Below, in pieces: positions 33,277 through 45,464 of a DNA stretch of 64,000 nucleotides. The notes under the pieces were generated by a model. It made no database searches. It was not told where the DNA came from and saw only the letters and a list, made by a program, of their open reading frames with translations. How positions within the stretch are numbered: position 1 is the first letter of the stretch; each line of letters starts with the position of its first letter. The translations under genes and the position numbers were made by a program. The DNA comes from Leptodontidium sp. MPI-SDFR-AT-0119 (taxonomy: Eukaryota > Ascomycota > Leotiomycetes > Helotiales > Leptodontidiaceae), in NCBI GenBank assembly GCA_020726505.1, contig JAHLEZ010000004.1, positions 310,001-374,000 on the forward strand, given 5' to 3'.

Positions 33277-35264
33277 ATGACTTCAATTCTCACGCAAGTG
33301 GATCAAAATGAAACACTTTCGGACGACGTTGTTCTGATTGTTGGTGGAGGACCAGTGGGGTTGCTGGTGGCATCTGTCTTAGCGTTTTATGGCGTCAAGT
33401 CACTGTTGCTGGAACGAAACAAGACAACAACGAAGTTAGTCCAAATCTACCGAGAGGAATACGAGAAGAGCACTAAGAGATATAAATATGATAAGATGGC
33501 CAAAGATGGATTTGACTAATGCCCGTTCTATGGAAATATTTCGAAAACTTGGTTTGGCTGAAGGTCTGCGGAGTCGAGGCAAGTACAGTCTCCTATTAGA
33601 GTTTGTCAAATAAGTTAACACTACCTCCACAGGTGTCGCATCTCATATTCCGTACACGGTACTCTTTTCAAGTGGGCTGAGCCAGGAGAAGCCCATTACT
33701 CAATGGCTACACCCAAGTGTTGATGAATACCGAAAAAAGATCCTGTTAACAAATGATGGAGCACTTCCACTGGAGCCATATCAACGAATTTCCCAATCGA
33801 TTTTCGAAGCTTGGCTAAAGGAGTCTTGCGACTCTAATCCGTTGATTGACCTGAGGTATGGGTGGAAAGTTGAATTGGTTCAGGACCACGGCGGTGACGT
33901 TGAAACAACAGCCGTAAATGTCGATACAGGGAAAAGGACGTCTTTTATCTCTAAATATGCTGTTGGCTGTGACGGTGCATCAAGCAAAGTCAGGACCTGC
34001 CTAGGAATTCCTCTGGACGGCGGACCAACTCCAGGATATGTGCTGCTCGTGCATTTCAAATCAACTGACTTGACACGACTCCGGAAACAAGGGCAATTTT
34101 GGCACATCTTTTTTATCAAGGACGGACAAATAGGTGGCGCCATGATTGCTCAAGATGAGATTGATACCTGGACAACCCACCTCTTTCTTCCATTGGAGTC
34201 AGACCATTCGACCATGAGCTCTGAAGAGGCAGTTTACACCGTTCTGGGAGGAACAGGAGAGAAATTCAATATCAAAATTGATGAAGTTCTGGTCAGGTCA
34301 ACGTATCGACCCAACATTGCTGTTTCGCGGAGTTATTCCGCGTTGAATGGACGAGTCTTTCTTGCTGGAGATGCAGCACATCAAAACATACCAACTGGCG
34401 GGTACGGAATGAATATGGGTATTGCTGATGCGTACGATCTCGGGTGGAAGGTAAATGGCAAGGCACACAATATCATTTTGGCTGCTAACTTGGGAGCAGT
34501 TGGCCGCAGTGATCAATAACCACGGCAAGAAAGGGCTGTTAGATTCCTATGAGCTTGAACGCCGCCCAGTTGCAATTATGAGCGTAGAGCGCTCCAAAGC
34601 GCATATGGGAACTCATGTCGCTCTCGGCAAAATTCTACAGCAATATCCAAACGCCGTTGGTGCCACCTCCGACGAAGGTCGTCGCCTCCGAGAGGAAATC
34701 CATAGACACTACCAAGAAAATGATGGCGAGAACAAAGACCTGGGCGTTGAGATGGGCTTTCGCTACATCTCGCCAATCAACATCCCAGACGAAGAAGCTG
34801 AACCAGAGCTGGTCTGGGAGCCATCTCGCTACATACCAACCACATTGCCAGGAGCTCGTGCGCCTCATGTTTTCTTAGCCGATGGAACTCCCATTTTTGA
34901 TCTGTACGGTAAAGATTACACTCTGGTCGAGTTCGATGATGGGATTGATAGAGGCTCGAGCCTTTTTATGGAAGCGGCCAAGGAGATCCCAGTTCCATTG
35001 AAACACCTCATCTTGACTGGAGAGGATAATGCTAGAAAGATTTGGGGGAGAGCCCTGGTGCTTATTCGTCCCGATGGTCATGTTTCATGGAGAGGTAATT
35101 CTATCAAAGATTTAGGGGCAGCGAGACACATCGTTGCAGTGATGATAGGGTCGAATATGGTGGTCTCGGGAACTAAGGAGGCTTTTGGAGGCTCTGGATC
35201 TGATCTGTTGCTGACCCAGAAGAACGAATTCGTGTTGGAGAAAATGGGCGAGTTTCAAAGTTAG
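33277..35264 (+). CDS. FAD-dependent aromatic monooxygenase (phenol 2-monooxygenase type)
   Basis: Four exons, 33277-33434, 33496-33578, 33633-34450, 34500-35264, giving 607 aa. The intron at 33579-33632 has a GC donor (gcaagt) and is the only join restoring SRGVASHIPYTV. N-terminal Rossmann FAD motif: VLIVGGGPVGLLVASVL, residues ~19-35. Second FAD motif: GCDGASSKVR. Third: GRVFLAGDAAHQNIPTGG. The C-terminal ~180 residues form the thioredoxin-like domain of the phenol hydroxylase group (ARAPHVFLADGTPIFDLYG, ending around ALVLIRPDGHVSWRG). It should use NADPH and O2 to hydroxylate an aromatic ring; substrate unknown. Close divergent spacing to a SnoaL gene supports cluster membership. Confidence 0.92.
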
Positions 35265-35455
35265 TGATTAAAATAGCACACAACTTCTATCAGATGGGCG
35301 AATTTTCAGTGCTTCTGCCAGTGTGAAGTATGTTTAATATCTGGTTGGAAAGAACTGTGCCCTGTCCCCAGTCTTTACAATTCTCTCAATAACACTCTGT
35401 GCTTATATGAATAACTTCGATGCCACTACTTTGATGAGAAATACTAAGAATGCGA

Positions 35456-36943
35456 TCACGAGTTCCGAACCTGATAGAAATCTGATCCAACATGCTCTCC
35501 CTCCCGCGCCATCATATCTTCAATCGTCCAATCAACATGAACATGATCCTCGGGAATATTAGTAGACTTGAAAGGACTACCGCCCTCCAAGTCAGCCTTC
35601 GCTGCCTCAAAATTGTCATATGCATATTGTTCGGCATCTGCGCCATTCAACCAGGCTGGTTGAGGGAGCTTGAGAAGCTCGGGATTTGACGCTATCATTT
35701 CCCAATCGGTCTGATGCCACCGGTGACGGGTTTCCCAACCCATGCGTTGTGTCAGAGATGTTCTTTCAAAACTGTTTGCAGAACATTAGCTTGTCTTCGG
35801 TAAGGCGTGGTAGCACGAGACTCACCGAAGTTTTTCGTAGACTCTCAAAGCGAGGGGAATGTTGGTCTTCCCATTGATGTCAATAAGGGCACCAATTGTC
35901 GCGCCATCTTCGATGGCTTGTGCACCACCAGTTCCAGAAGTTGCAAGATGTGGATGAGCAGCATCCCCTACCAGAGCAAGTCGTCCCCCTTCCGAAATCC
36001 ACTGCTTGACTGGGTTTCTCCACAGTAGTTTCCAGTCAATCAGCACTTCTGGCGGAATCTGTTTGATGACTTCCAGCAGGACTGGATCCCAGCCTTCGAC
36101 CGTTGCAAGCATGTCTTCAACCTTTCCGGGCAGGTTCCACGATTCTTCAGTGTCAGAGTCATCTTTGTGAGTCGCAAAGCAAGTGAGGCTCTTCATTTTG
36201 GTATTTGTTGTTATGATAGCGTGTGTGTCCTTGCCGATCCAGACCAACAACAAGTCGCTGTCGGATGCTGCAATCCATTCTGTGTTTGGATTCCCGCGCA
36301 GTCGCTCTAGTTCAAACCAAGACCGATACACTGCAAAACCGCTCTTCTGAGGCTTTTCTGACTTTTTCGTTACAACTGTCCTCGCCTTGCTGTGGACGCC
36401 ATCAGCCCCGATGACGAAGTCTGCTTCGTATCTTTCGCCATTCAAGATCACTCCAGCCGAAGTCTCGGTTTCGAAGAAATCAGAGATGCGTGCATCAAAC
36501 ACAAACTCAACTCCTTGCGAAACAGCATGATTATACATGGATATTTGGGTACGACCACGATTTGTGTAAAAGTTCGGACAACCTTCGTAATCTGCAGGCA
36601 GTGGCTGTTCGAGCAGGATCTTCCCGTCCTGGTTCTGGATGCGCATCGCATTTGGCTGAGCTCCCAACTCAGCCACACCAGAAAGCACTGGACCCCATTT
36701 CTGCATAATCCGAGTCGCATTAGACCCAACCATTATCACATCTCCTTTGGAAGGATTCAATTGTCAGTATATCTAAGCCACAGCATTTGGGCTTGGAAGC
36801 AAGTCCTGTAACAGACCTTTGTTGTCTAATCTTTTGGCTGCTTCAAAAACTTTCACTTTGCATCCTTTCCGTGTAAGCTCAATTGCTGCGGCCAACCCCC
36901 CGAATCCTGCGCCAACAACAATGACATTGATTATTTCCGCCAT
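35456..36943 (-). CDS. FAD-dependent monooxygenase (salicylate hydroxylase type)
   Basis: Three exons, 36943-36817, 36744-35826, 35771-35456, giving 453 aa with phases 1 and 2 matched. FAD-binding GXGXXG is at the extreme N-terminus (VIVVGAGFGGLAAAIEL, residues ~8-24). Then come the DG motif (IGADGVHSKAR) and the GD motif (LALVGDAAHPHLATSG). The C-terminal RMGWETRHRWHQTDW segment is typical of fungal salicylate-hydroxylase-like enzymes. It lacks the thioredoxin-like domain of the neighbour at 33277, so the two are different enzyme types. Probable reaction: hydroxylation or oxidative decarboxylation of an aromatic acid. It is convergent with the gene at 33277 and divergent from acetoacetyl-CoA synthetase. 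Confidence 0.92.
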
Positions 36944-37345
36944 CCCAAAGTCTAGGTTGGTGGGAGCAAGGGAGGCAAATAGCTAGTCAAAAGATGACTC
37001 GAAAGTTGTCAACTTTTCAAGTTAGGAAAACTCTTGGAGTAGTTCAATAGACGCCCCAGTATCTCCTATCACTGATTGAGCGCTGCGAGAATGGGGCGTG
37101 AATGCGTGAGTGACTACGTTCGGTAATCCTCGGGCCGGACGAAAAGAGTCGCGGGGAGACTGCCATGAGGGCCAAGGCTCATACGAAGTAAACAACCAAG
37201 AGCTACCAGCAGGTGGCGCCGGGCGGCAATTTATCTCATAGTGTGAGGCTCTAATTATTGCAGAGTCGAGACTCAAACTCTGGTCAGTGCATTGCATGCT
37301 CAGAGAATCTTTTAGAACTTCTGTGACACTACTTCGGTTGAAGGC
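36944..37345. promoter_or_regulatory. divergent promoter, FAD monooxygenase / acetoacetyl-CoA synthetase
   Basis: 402 nt serving two oppositely oriented genes. Contains CCTCGGGCCGGACG around 37129-37142, a GC-rich CGG/CCG pair. No gene within. Confidence 0.4.
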
Positions 37346-39559
37346 ATGGCGAACCACTCGGCGCCTCTATGGGAACCATCCCACGATGACTTCACAAATT
37401 CTTCGATGGCTCGATTTCGAGATGCAGCCAGTAAAAGGACTGGGCGTACTTTTGCCTCCTATCGCGATCTCCACGACTGGTCCGTGAATCCAGACACCGC
37501 AGGTGATTTTTGGATGATACTGTTCGAATTCCTCGACATGGGCTCATCAGTCCCACCGATCAAAGCCTTCGAACCGGTGAGGGTTTTTGGTCCATGATAA
37601 TCACGAGAAATTTGCTGACCAAGAGAAAACTCTTGCAGCATTACGGAAAGATGTTTCCAACTCCCAAATTCTTTCCTGCTGCGAGGCTGAACTTCGCTGG
37701 CAGTGTTTTGTCCCAACGCAATTCTACTGCCACCGCGCTGATTGAAGCTCACGAAGGGTCACTGAAAACAAATAATATTACATGGGGCAAATTGTATAGC
37801 AGCGTTGAACGGCAAGCAGATGCTCTGAAGTCCTTGGGTGTTGGAGAAGGCGACCGCGTGGCAGCAGTGATGGCAAACACCGAGCATTCGATTTCTCTAT
37901 GCCTAGCCACCCTATCATTTGGTGGAATCTGGTCCTCAATATCTCCTGATTTTGGCACAAAAGGGATTCTTGATCGACTGTTGCAAATTCGACCAAAGGT
38001 TGTCTTCGCGGACAGCTCGACAATCTACAACGGAAGGCTTCATGATCTCCTTCCAGTTGTGCGAGATTGGGCCAAAGTCTTGGCAAAAGACAATTCATTA
38101 ACCAAAATCGTATTCACGCCTTCAGATATGCCAGTAGAAGTCTCTTCTATCCCTAAGGCAATGGATCACGGTACATTTCTATCACATGGAATTGGTCGAC
38201 CACTCGAATTTCTGCAATTGCCATTCAACCAACCAGGTTTCATCTTCTATTCATCTGGAACTACCGGGTCTCCGAAATGCATCCTTCATAGTGCAGGCGG
38301 CACTTTGCTACAAGTGAGGAAAGACTATGAATTGCATATTGGGTTACTACCGAGTGATATCCTCTTTCAGTATACGACGACAGCGTGGATCATGTGGGCA
38401 TTCATCATCTCTGCTCTTGGGACTGGCTCAACCATCGTCCTATATACTGGTTCTCCGGTGTATCCGAACGTCAACTTCCTGCCGAGCCTGATTTCAAAGT
38501 TGAAGGTGACAGTGTTTGGAACCTCTGCGAAGTATCTTACAGATTTGAAGGACAGTGGCAGAAAGGTAAGATGCGATGTTGATCTGACATCTTTGCGAAA
38601 GGTCTCATCCACGGGCTCGGTTCTGCCAATGGATGTTGCTGTGTGGTTCTATGAGCATGGGTTTCCTAAGCATGTGCAGCTGATATCAGGGAGCGGAGGA
38701 ACGGACTGCTCATGTGCTTGTGAGTGAAAGCTCACCTTGACAATTCGTGGAAGTACTAATCTCAGGGTGTAAGTTGTTTGCGGCAACCCATTGCTCTCTC
38801 TCCATGCGGACGAGATTCAATGCAAAGCACTCGGCATGGCAGTTGATGTATTTGATTCCAATGGAGAAAGCATTCAATCAGGAGAGCCTGGTGAACTGGT
38901 TTGTAAACAACCGTTTCCCAGCCAGCCTATAACCTTCTGGGGTGAGGGTGGAGAAGAAGCATATAAAAACTCATATTTTTCCATGTTTGGAACAAGTGTG
39001 TGGGTTCAAGGTGACTTGATTCGAATTGGGCAAAGGACTCAGGGAATTCAGATGCTGGGGAGATCGTAAGTTCCCTTGTCTCATTTACGTCTAAGGTTGG
39101 CATCCGCTCATTTCCTGGGTCCACAGAGATGGCGTGCTCAATCCAGCTGGTGTTCGGTTCGGTTCCGCGGAAATTTATAACGTGATCAGAAAATTTATGG
39201 ATATCGAGGACAGCGTTTGCGTCGGGCAGCGACGGCCTCACGATCGAGATGAATCTGTTCTTCTCTTTGTCAAACTCAAAGCTAATGCCAAGAAGACCAA
39301 GGCGTTCACAGAGCAGGTGAAAGAAGAGATCGGAAAGACTTTGACCCGGAGGCATGTCCCGAGGCAAGTATTCTATGTGGACGCGATACCGTATTCCATT
39401 GTAGGAAAGAAATTGGAGATTTTGGTGAAGAACATCGTCAGCGGAAGGAAAGTGAAGAGCAACGTGGTTGTCAATCCGGAAAGTCTGACGATTTACGAGA
39501 GGTTCTTTGATCTGGAGAAAGCTATCATGGATGAGGAGAAGGCAACTCCTAGGTTGTGA
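37346..39559 (+). CDS. acetoacetyl-CoA synthetase
   Basis: Four exons, 37346-37576, 37639-38719, 38774-39065, 39127-39559, giving 678 aa, normal for the family. ATP + acetoacetate + CoA gives acetoacetyl-CoA. The adenylation signature FYSSGTTGSPKCILH lies near residues 280-294. ISGSGGTDCSCAFVCGNP is the A5-type region, split by an intron at 38720-38773. FGSAEIYNVI and the C-terminal RRHVPRQVFYVDAIPYS contain the A8-A10 motifs, with the catalytic Lys in IVGKKLEI. The N-terminus KMFPTPKFFPAARLNFA is characteristic of this family rather than acetyl-CoA synthetase. Acetoacetate is the end product of fumarylacetoacetate-type aromatic breakdown, which fits the neighbours. Confidence 0.93.
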
Positions 39560-39994
39560 TTATTGATCTATGAGCGTAGAGATTTTTTGAATAGTTACGA
39601 TCAAGAGTTATCAGTGTGAATCACTATGTTAATATCGCTTCCATTTCCTCCGTGATTCGGTCCAAATTATTATCTAGATTTCGGTCGACATATAATCACT
39701 ATGAAGATTTCGCGCTGCTCACATATGAACGCATAACTTGTGGCAAGGGCGCTTTTCCCCCAATGATACTTACTGACCCAAACTTGGAATTTTGAATGTA
39801 TCCGGGCTGGCACTCATCTACGAATCACCGGATGCATTGGGGAAAGTTTGGACAAGGTGATTGATTGCCCGAGCCCGATACTTTGGAACTAACTTCTGCT
39901 TGGTGCCCTGACATGGACCCACCGTCTCTTGTGAACTTTTATCAAACTTCTAGTAACCAAGCACGAAAAGATCATCGCCGATACGACCAACACA
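39560..39994. other. intergenic
   Basis: 3' flank of the CoA ligase and promoter of the P450. Nothing else recognised. Confidence 0.5.
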
Positions 39995-42212
39995 ATGACT
40001 TCCCAGATTTTTTATTGGATTATGGCATTGCCATTGACGTTTTTCCTTCTATTGAAAGTGTTTCGATATGGGATACGTCTCAAAACATCCCCTCCTGGCC
40101 CACCAACATTGCCCGTGCTAGGCAATTTGCTTCAACTTCCACAGAAGGATTTACATTTGTATTTTGACAAGTTGAGCAAGCAATGTGCGCAGTTTATGTT
40201 TCGTTAGTCATTGGTATGACATTCGAATTTTAATGTTCAATGAACAGATGGCCCCATTGTGTCTCTAAAGCTGGGTGGCACAGATCTCGTGCTTCTAAAC
40301 GATGCCACGGTCGTAAGAGACTTGATTGAGAAGCGAAGCAGTATATATTCTGCCAGACCAGACACCTTCATTCGTGAGTTTGTAGGCAATCGAAATATTG
40401 CCTTCCGGAAGTATGTTGTTGGAACCGTGTGAACTGAATCAGCCTAACATGACCATAGTAATGACGATACTTGGAGGCGACAAAGGAAAATGTATCATCT
40501 CCGTAAGTATTACTGCGAATTAGTTAATGTTATTCTGACAAAGCGATAGGCCTGAACACGAAAGTTGCAAATCAGTACATACCATACCAGGTGAGCTACA
40601 CCAAACTAAGTTGTTTGTACTTGACTATTTACGATTCCCTTTCAGGTATTTGACAGTAAGCAACTCATGAGTGACTTGTTGAACGACCCTGATCAATACG
40701 TTAAACATCTCCAACGATACACTACCAGTGTGGCCTCCACCGTTCTGTATGGAATGAGAACGTCCACTTCTGACAATGGCTATGTCAAAGACCTGATGGA
40801 TGTAAGTTACCATGTTTAGGCTAAGAACATGAACTGATTTCATTCACAGTGGATGGAAAAAACATCAGATGCTCAGAATTTCCAACTGGTAGACTTCTAT
40901 AATTTCCTGAGGCCGTTGTACCGGATCATGCCAGCTCGGTTCAGCTCACTCAAAACGCAACTTCTCGAGATCAATGCCATTGAAAATAGGCTTTTCTTCT
41001 CACTTTTGAACGTTGCCAAAGAAAATATTGCCAAGGGAAAAGTGTACCCAAGTCAGTTGATTCATGAGGTAGTATCTTGGATTGGATTTCCTGGCTAATA
41101 GTAGAAAGGTTTCATTCGTGACATGTTACTTGCGGACGAGAAGGATCTAATGAGCGATGTCGAGATTGCAAACAATGCTGCACACGGGTTCGGAGCTGCT
41201 ACGTAAGAACTATGGGAGTAACTCGCAGTCCATATTTTGTGCTAATTGAATAATAGAGACACTCAGTGGAACACAGCACTGGGATTTGTGAAGGTCAAGA
41301 TCGGATTAATCAATCGTTAGGCAAGGGTTCAGTTACTGACATTGTAACGCAGGCAATGGTTCTGCACCCAAAGGTGCAACAAGAAGCACAGCAGGAGATT
41401 GACAAAGTAGTAGGATCTGACAGGATGCCGGAATGGGAAGACCGGGAGAATCTCCCATACATCCGTGGGATTGTTGAGGAGTCTTTACGTTGTACGACCA
41501 TCGTTCTAAGCCGTGTATCGATTGTTAACGACGAATAAATATAGGGATGCCAACTACACTCACCGCTGCTGTACCGCATTGTGTCACGAGAGACGACGTC
41601 TACAATGGATACACTATTCCTGAGGGCGCGATTATCATGATGAACGTATGAAAACAATTTCCCTAAACGATGTCATCTTTGCGCTATTGACTGATTCATC
41701 TGCCCAGGTGTGGACTCTCAACAACAATGACGAAACAAATGAGAATCCTCGTGACTTCAATCCATCCCGCCACAGCGCTGAGTTCACAGCAACTGAGAGT
41801 AATTCCATCAGTCCCGAGGCAACGAAACGTTCCAACTTCACATTTGGTGCTGGAAGACGTGTATGTCCAGGCTTTCATGTTGCACAACGCGGTCTGTTTA
41901 TTGCCATATCTAGAATGCTCTGGGGCTTTCAGTTTTCACGTCCTAAGGACGCCTCTGGAGAGTTCATTGCCATTGATCGTGATGCTGTAACCCCTGGTCT
42001 CATTGTCCAGCCGGCGCCATTTCCGTAAGTTATTCATACGCCCAGGAAATAATTTCGAGCCAATTTAACCTTAATATAGCTGCAATATCCAGCCACGAGA
42101 TGAAAAACGTGCAGCAATTATTGCAGCGGCATGGGAAGAAGCACAAATTGATCTAGACGAGGAGGGAAACTTCACAGAAGAATTCTTTGAAAAGGTTTTC
42201 CCAGGAAAATAG
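39995..42212 (+). CDS. cytochrome P450 (12 exons)
   Basis: Heme monooxygenase with an N-terminal membrane anchor (IFYWIMALPLTFFLLL) and the proline hinge SPPGPPTLPVLGN. Exons 39995-40184, 40248-40410, 40459-40502, 40550-40590, 40646-40801, 40850-41051, 41109-41202, 41257-41293, 41353-41491, 41545-41645, 41708-42024, 42080-42212; all phases agree, giving 538 aa. The I-helix region is HGFGAATDTQW, K-helix EESLRW, and heme loop FTFGAGRRVCPGFHVA near residue 433 with the axial Cys. Eleven introns in 2.2 kb is dense; two exons are only 37 and 41 nt. Class resembles the CYP families common in fungal secondary and xenobiotic metabolism. Substrate unknown; an oxidation step in the cluster is likely. 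Confidence 0.92.
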
Positions 42213-42988
42213 GGCATCCGGCGATTGAGTTATTATCAATCCAAGTGATATGGGGTAACAGAGAGCAAGGGCAAGGAGCAATCGAATCTATTCCCTTTAT
42301 TCTGGCAATTCTAATCTCTCAAATGCCATGACTCAACCTCTTCATTTGCTAACAATTCGACAACGGCCATCACCTAGCGTGGCATTAAGAGACCAAGAGC
42401 CATTGCAAGTTTTGGACTGAACTAGACAGTAACGGCTTGCCACACTCACTGTTCAATTAAAACGCTGTCTCTCCATGCAGGTGTGAATCATTTCGCTTTA
42501 CTCAGTGGGTTTTGACACCAGCGCAAAACGGGCGATCAGTGGCAGAGACTTGGGGGCTAGCTTGATTGTCGCTTCTCATAACGATCAGAGGCGGCTGGAT
42601 TTATCACAATCAAGAATCTCTTCAACTGTAGGAACCGCAGCTGAAAGTGCCTCCCCATGCCGGCCGCTACACCGAACGAGAAGAATCGGGGAATGTGGAA
42701 TATTCGGCCCGGAGCATCAGCGCCCGCAGCCCCTCAGCCCCGGGCCTGATTGAGCACTGGCCGGCCCTAGGCTATTCTGGGAGAGGCAATCCTGGATGGG
42801 CTTTTAGTTGGTGTTCCACCTCCGCCGATTGTGACCGTTGAATCGACAGGGCGTGAGACATTCTTCACATCTTCAACAAACCCCTTCACGTTTCTCCATT
42901 GAAAGCGAAGCCATTTTCTCGTCGTATTTTGGTCAAAACTACAATCACCAATCGAAGCGAAGCGAAGTCAGCGTTTGAAGCCAGCAAG
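42213..42988. promoter_or_regulatory. intergenic / promoter of the 7-TM gene with GC-rich patches
   Basis: 776 nt without a gene. A G/C-rich block at about 42650-42790 holds GGCCCGG (42706-42712) and CCGGGCC (42740-42746), heptamers also found at two other cluster promoters. Downstream is the C/A-rich leader of the gene at 42989. Confidence 0.45.
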
Positions 42989-43789
42989 ATGTTCGTCCCT
43001 GGAACCACGAGCCGTCCGCCGGCAGACATGGCAATACCTCACAACGAGCAGTTAATTTTCACCATCATGACGCAAATTCCATTTATCTTTGTTCTCTACA
43101 AAGCCTTCAAAAATCTTGCGAAAGGCGATCCAACGTGTCTTCTATTTGCAATTGGAGGGGTAATTGCTGCTGCGTTTGAACCGCTCGTGGATGTAACCGG
43201 GTTCTGCTTCTTTCCGCGAGAGGGCAACTGGATCGCATTCGAATTGCACGGCCGTCCCATTCCAATATTTGTGCCTGCAACATATGGCTGGTTTGTTGGG
43301 GGCCAAGGATACTGGTTCTTGACGATTCTCCGTAACGAGACGACAACTCGGTCTGGAGTATGGAGGCTCTGGCTCAGGTCCTTCGCGGCAAACTTGGTAC
43401 TGGAATATCCACCACTGTATTGGGGGATATACATCTATTACGGCTACCAACCTTTTTCTCTAGGCGGATTTCCTCTCTGGTTTCCGGCGATCCATGCAGT
43501 ATCCCCGATGATGGCGGCTGGCTTTGTTTTCATTCTTCGCGAGAATTTGTTGGGCTGGAAAGCCATCACAATTCCTGGTATTGTTTCTTCGGCATATGTT
43601 ATGGCCAATGCTGGATTAGGTTGGCCGGTTTGGGCTGCACTCAGTGTTGATAATGGATATCATACGACCTATCCCGCAGCGATAGCTACAATCTCGCTCA
43701 TTGCTACCACTATTTGGATTGTCTCATTGACGGTTCCTGCCACAAGGGGAAGCACCTCGAAGTCGAATCAAAGAGCAGCAAAAGGATGA
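42989..43789 (+). CDS. uncharacterised polytopic (about 7-TM) membrane protein
   Basis: Single-exon gene of 266 aa with about seven hydrophobic segments, for example IFTIMTQIPFIFVLYKAF, LFAIGGVIAAAFEPLVDVTG and ATISLIATTIWIVSLTV. The conserved-looking loop EPLVDVTGFCFFPREGNW and the run FVPATYGWFVGGQGYWF contain acidic and aromatic residues facing the membrane, as in small integral-membrane cyclases or isomerases such as the AveC-like proteins. It has no transporter signature. It does not match the Pyr4-type terpene cyclases as I know them. Its position between a P450 and an SDR, with cluster-type promoter motifs, suggests it is an enzyme or carrier of this pathway; that is inference. The start ATG at 42989 is the first in frame. 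Confidence 0.75.
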   Translation: MFVPGTTSRPPADMAIPHNEQLIFTIMTQIPFIFVLYKAFKNLAKGDPTCLLFAIGGVIAAAFEPLVDVTGFCFFPREGNWIAFELHGRPIPIFVPATYGWFVGGQGYWFLTILRNETTTRSGVWRLWLRSFAANLVLEYPPLYWGIYIYYGYQPFSLGGFPLWFPAIHAVSPMMAAGFVFILRENLLGWKAITIPGIVSSAYVMANAGLGWPVWAALSVDNGYHTTYPAAIATISLIATTIWIVSLTVPATRGSTSKSNQRAAKG

Positions 43790-43945
43790 ACTGTCGGTGA
43801 GGATAGTGGGCAGACGTAGGGTGGATATCTTGGAGTTAACCCTATGTTATCGAGCATACGAGGTGAAAGGGACTGGAAATATTATTTGTATCAGAGGAGA
43901 AGAAGGTTATCATTTGTTTTGCAGACTTTCATAAGTGCTTGATAT

Positions 43946-45062
43946 TCACCGAGAACCGAGACAATGAACCCCAATTTGCCCCTCCAGTGAAACCCCTCTC
44001 TCGCTCGCCGTAATTGCCAACAGCGGCGCATTGCTCTTATCAATGGCTTCCTGTGGAATTGCTGTCCCCTCTGCCATTTTCCCGTTAACCATTCCTGGCG
44101 GGTCAATATTCCAAGCAGGAACTACCCTTTCTCCAAGCATTGAAATCTCAAAAACCGTTCCACTGCTGTATCTTGATTCTTCGATCAGCGAGATCATGCT
44201 CGTGGCGACGGTTTCGCTTGTGATCATTATTTCATCGGCGATGGAGAACTGATTTTTTGCCCCCAGATTGTCGGACCATAGAGGTGTGGCTACAATTCTG
44301 GTAGAAGGCAGTTAGTTTCAATGTCTAGCAACAGAAACAAAGAACTGACCCAGGACATATCGCAACCACCTTCACACCCTGGTACTTTGCTGTATCGACC
44401 ATAGACCTGGTGAACCCGACAATGGCGTGTTTGCTCGTGGAATAAAGAGGTGCAGAATACTGCCCTGAGTATCCAGCAATCGAGCCAACGATCAGGACAA
44501 CACCCTTCTTGTCTTTGCCCAGCAAGGCTCTGATCGCAATCCTGGTGAGCTTGATAGGGTGGTTGACGTTGATCTCCATAATACTGTATTTCTCCGTTTC
44601 TGGATCACCCCAGAAATTAGACCATGACTACGAGTTCTAGTTAGTCAATTGAAAATCCAATATGTAGAGGTGAGCTACAGGTTCGAAGACTCCTGCTGCG
44701 GCCACGAAGATATCAGGGACATCGCCGAACTCTTTTTCTGAGATTTTGATCAAGTTCTCGAGTTGGTCCCATTTTGTGACATCGCAGATCTGGAAGTAGA
44801 TGTTCGGAGTAGTAACAGTAATGCCAACTTTGTTCGCGTCGGAATGAAGTCGAAGATCTGCTATGATCACTCTTGCACCTTGATCGAGGACGCTCTTCAC
44901 GAAAGAGAGACCGATTCCTGAAGAAGTTAGCTATGAGAAGTGTAATAAGTAATGATGAAATTATCGTTAGTTGAAGCCTTAGAGGGGTTGAATACCTGAT
45001 CCGCCGCCGGTGACTACTACAATCTTACCCTTAACAGAGAAATCGCCAAAAGAAACAGACAT
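43946..45062 (-). CDS. short-chain dehydrogenase/reductase (SDR)
   Basis: Four exons, 45062-44996, 44917-44679, 44627-44350, 44297-43946, giving 311 aa with all phases matched. Coenzyme motif GGGSGIG follows the first beta strand and is split by the first intron. DVTKWDQL includes the conserved Asp. The NAAG-equivalent reads AAAGVFEP. The catalytic set is Ser in IVGSIAGYSG and YSTSK (Tyr-x-x-x-Lys). It is closest to classical NAD-dependent SDRs of the 15-hydroxyprostaglandin dehydrogenase kind, but with a longer C-terminal tail. Likely oxidises a secondary alcohol intermediate. It shares a 402-nt divergent promoter with the DUF3237 gene. Confidence 0.9.
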
Positions 45063-45464
45063 TGTGTACGACGGGTCTTAAGTTCGGGAATTCTGGTGAT
45101 CAAAAAGTATCTTTCTGGAGTTTGAAACAATAAAACTTACCAAATTTACTTGAGGAATATATCTCAGAACAGCAAGTTATTACGGGCCGGAAATACCTTC
45201 ATTCGCGCGGAATCAATTCGTGCAGAGTAACAACACCCAAATAATCTACTTCGGGAAACTAGGTTGGCGGACCCCGGCGGCGTCGGTTCACAGTCGGGAT
45301 CCGGGCCCTGGGGAGTGCAAAATCCCCATAGATGTGGCCACTCTATTCCCTTGCAAATATCAGAGACAATATCTACTTTACCTCAAGGACGACAACTAAA
45401 TAATACACGCAATATCACTGCTTCCCCGCCGCCCCTCAAAGAAATTGGTATTACTTTAAACGTC
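45063..45464. promoter_or_regulatory. divergent SDR / DUF3237 promoter with shared GC-rich motifs
   Basis: Contains CGGACCCCGG at 45268-45277 and CCGGGCC at 45301-45307, 24 nt apart. The same pair occurs in the VOC-protein promoter (50256-50265 and 50308-50317). CGG-type half-sites are what Zn2Cys6 regulators bind, so this is a candidate cluster operator. Confidence 0.5.
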
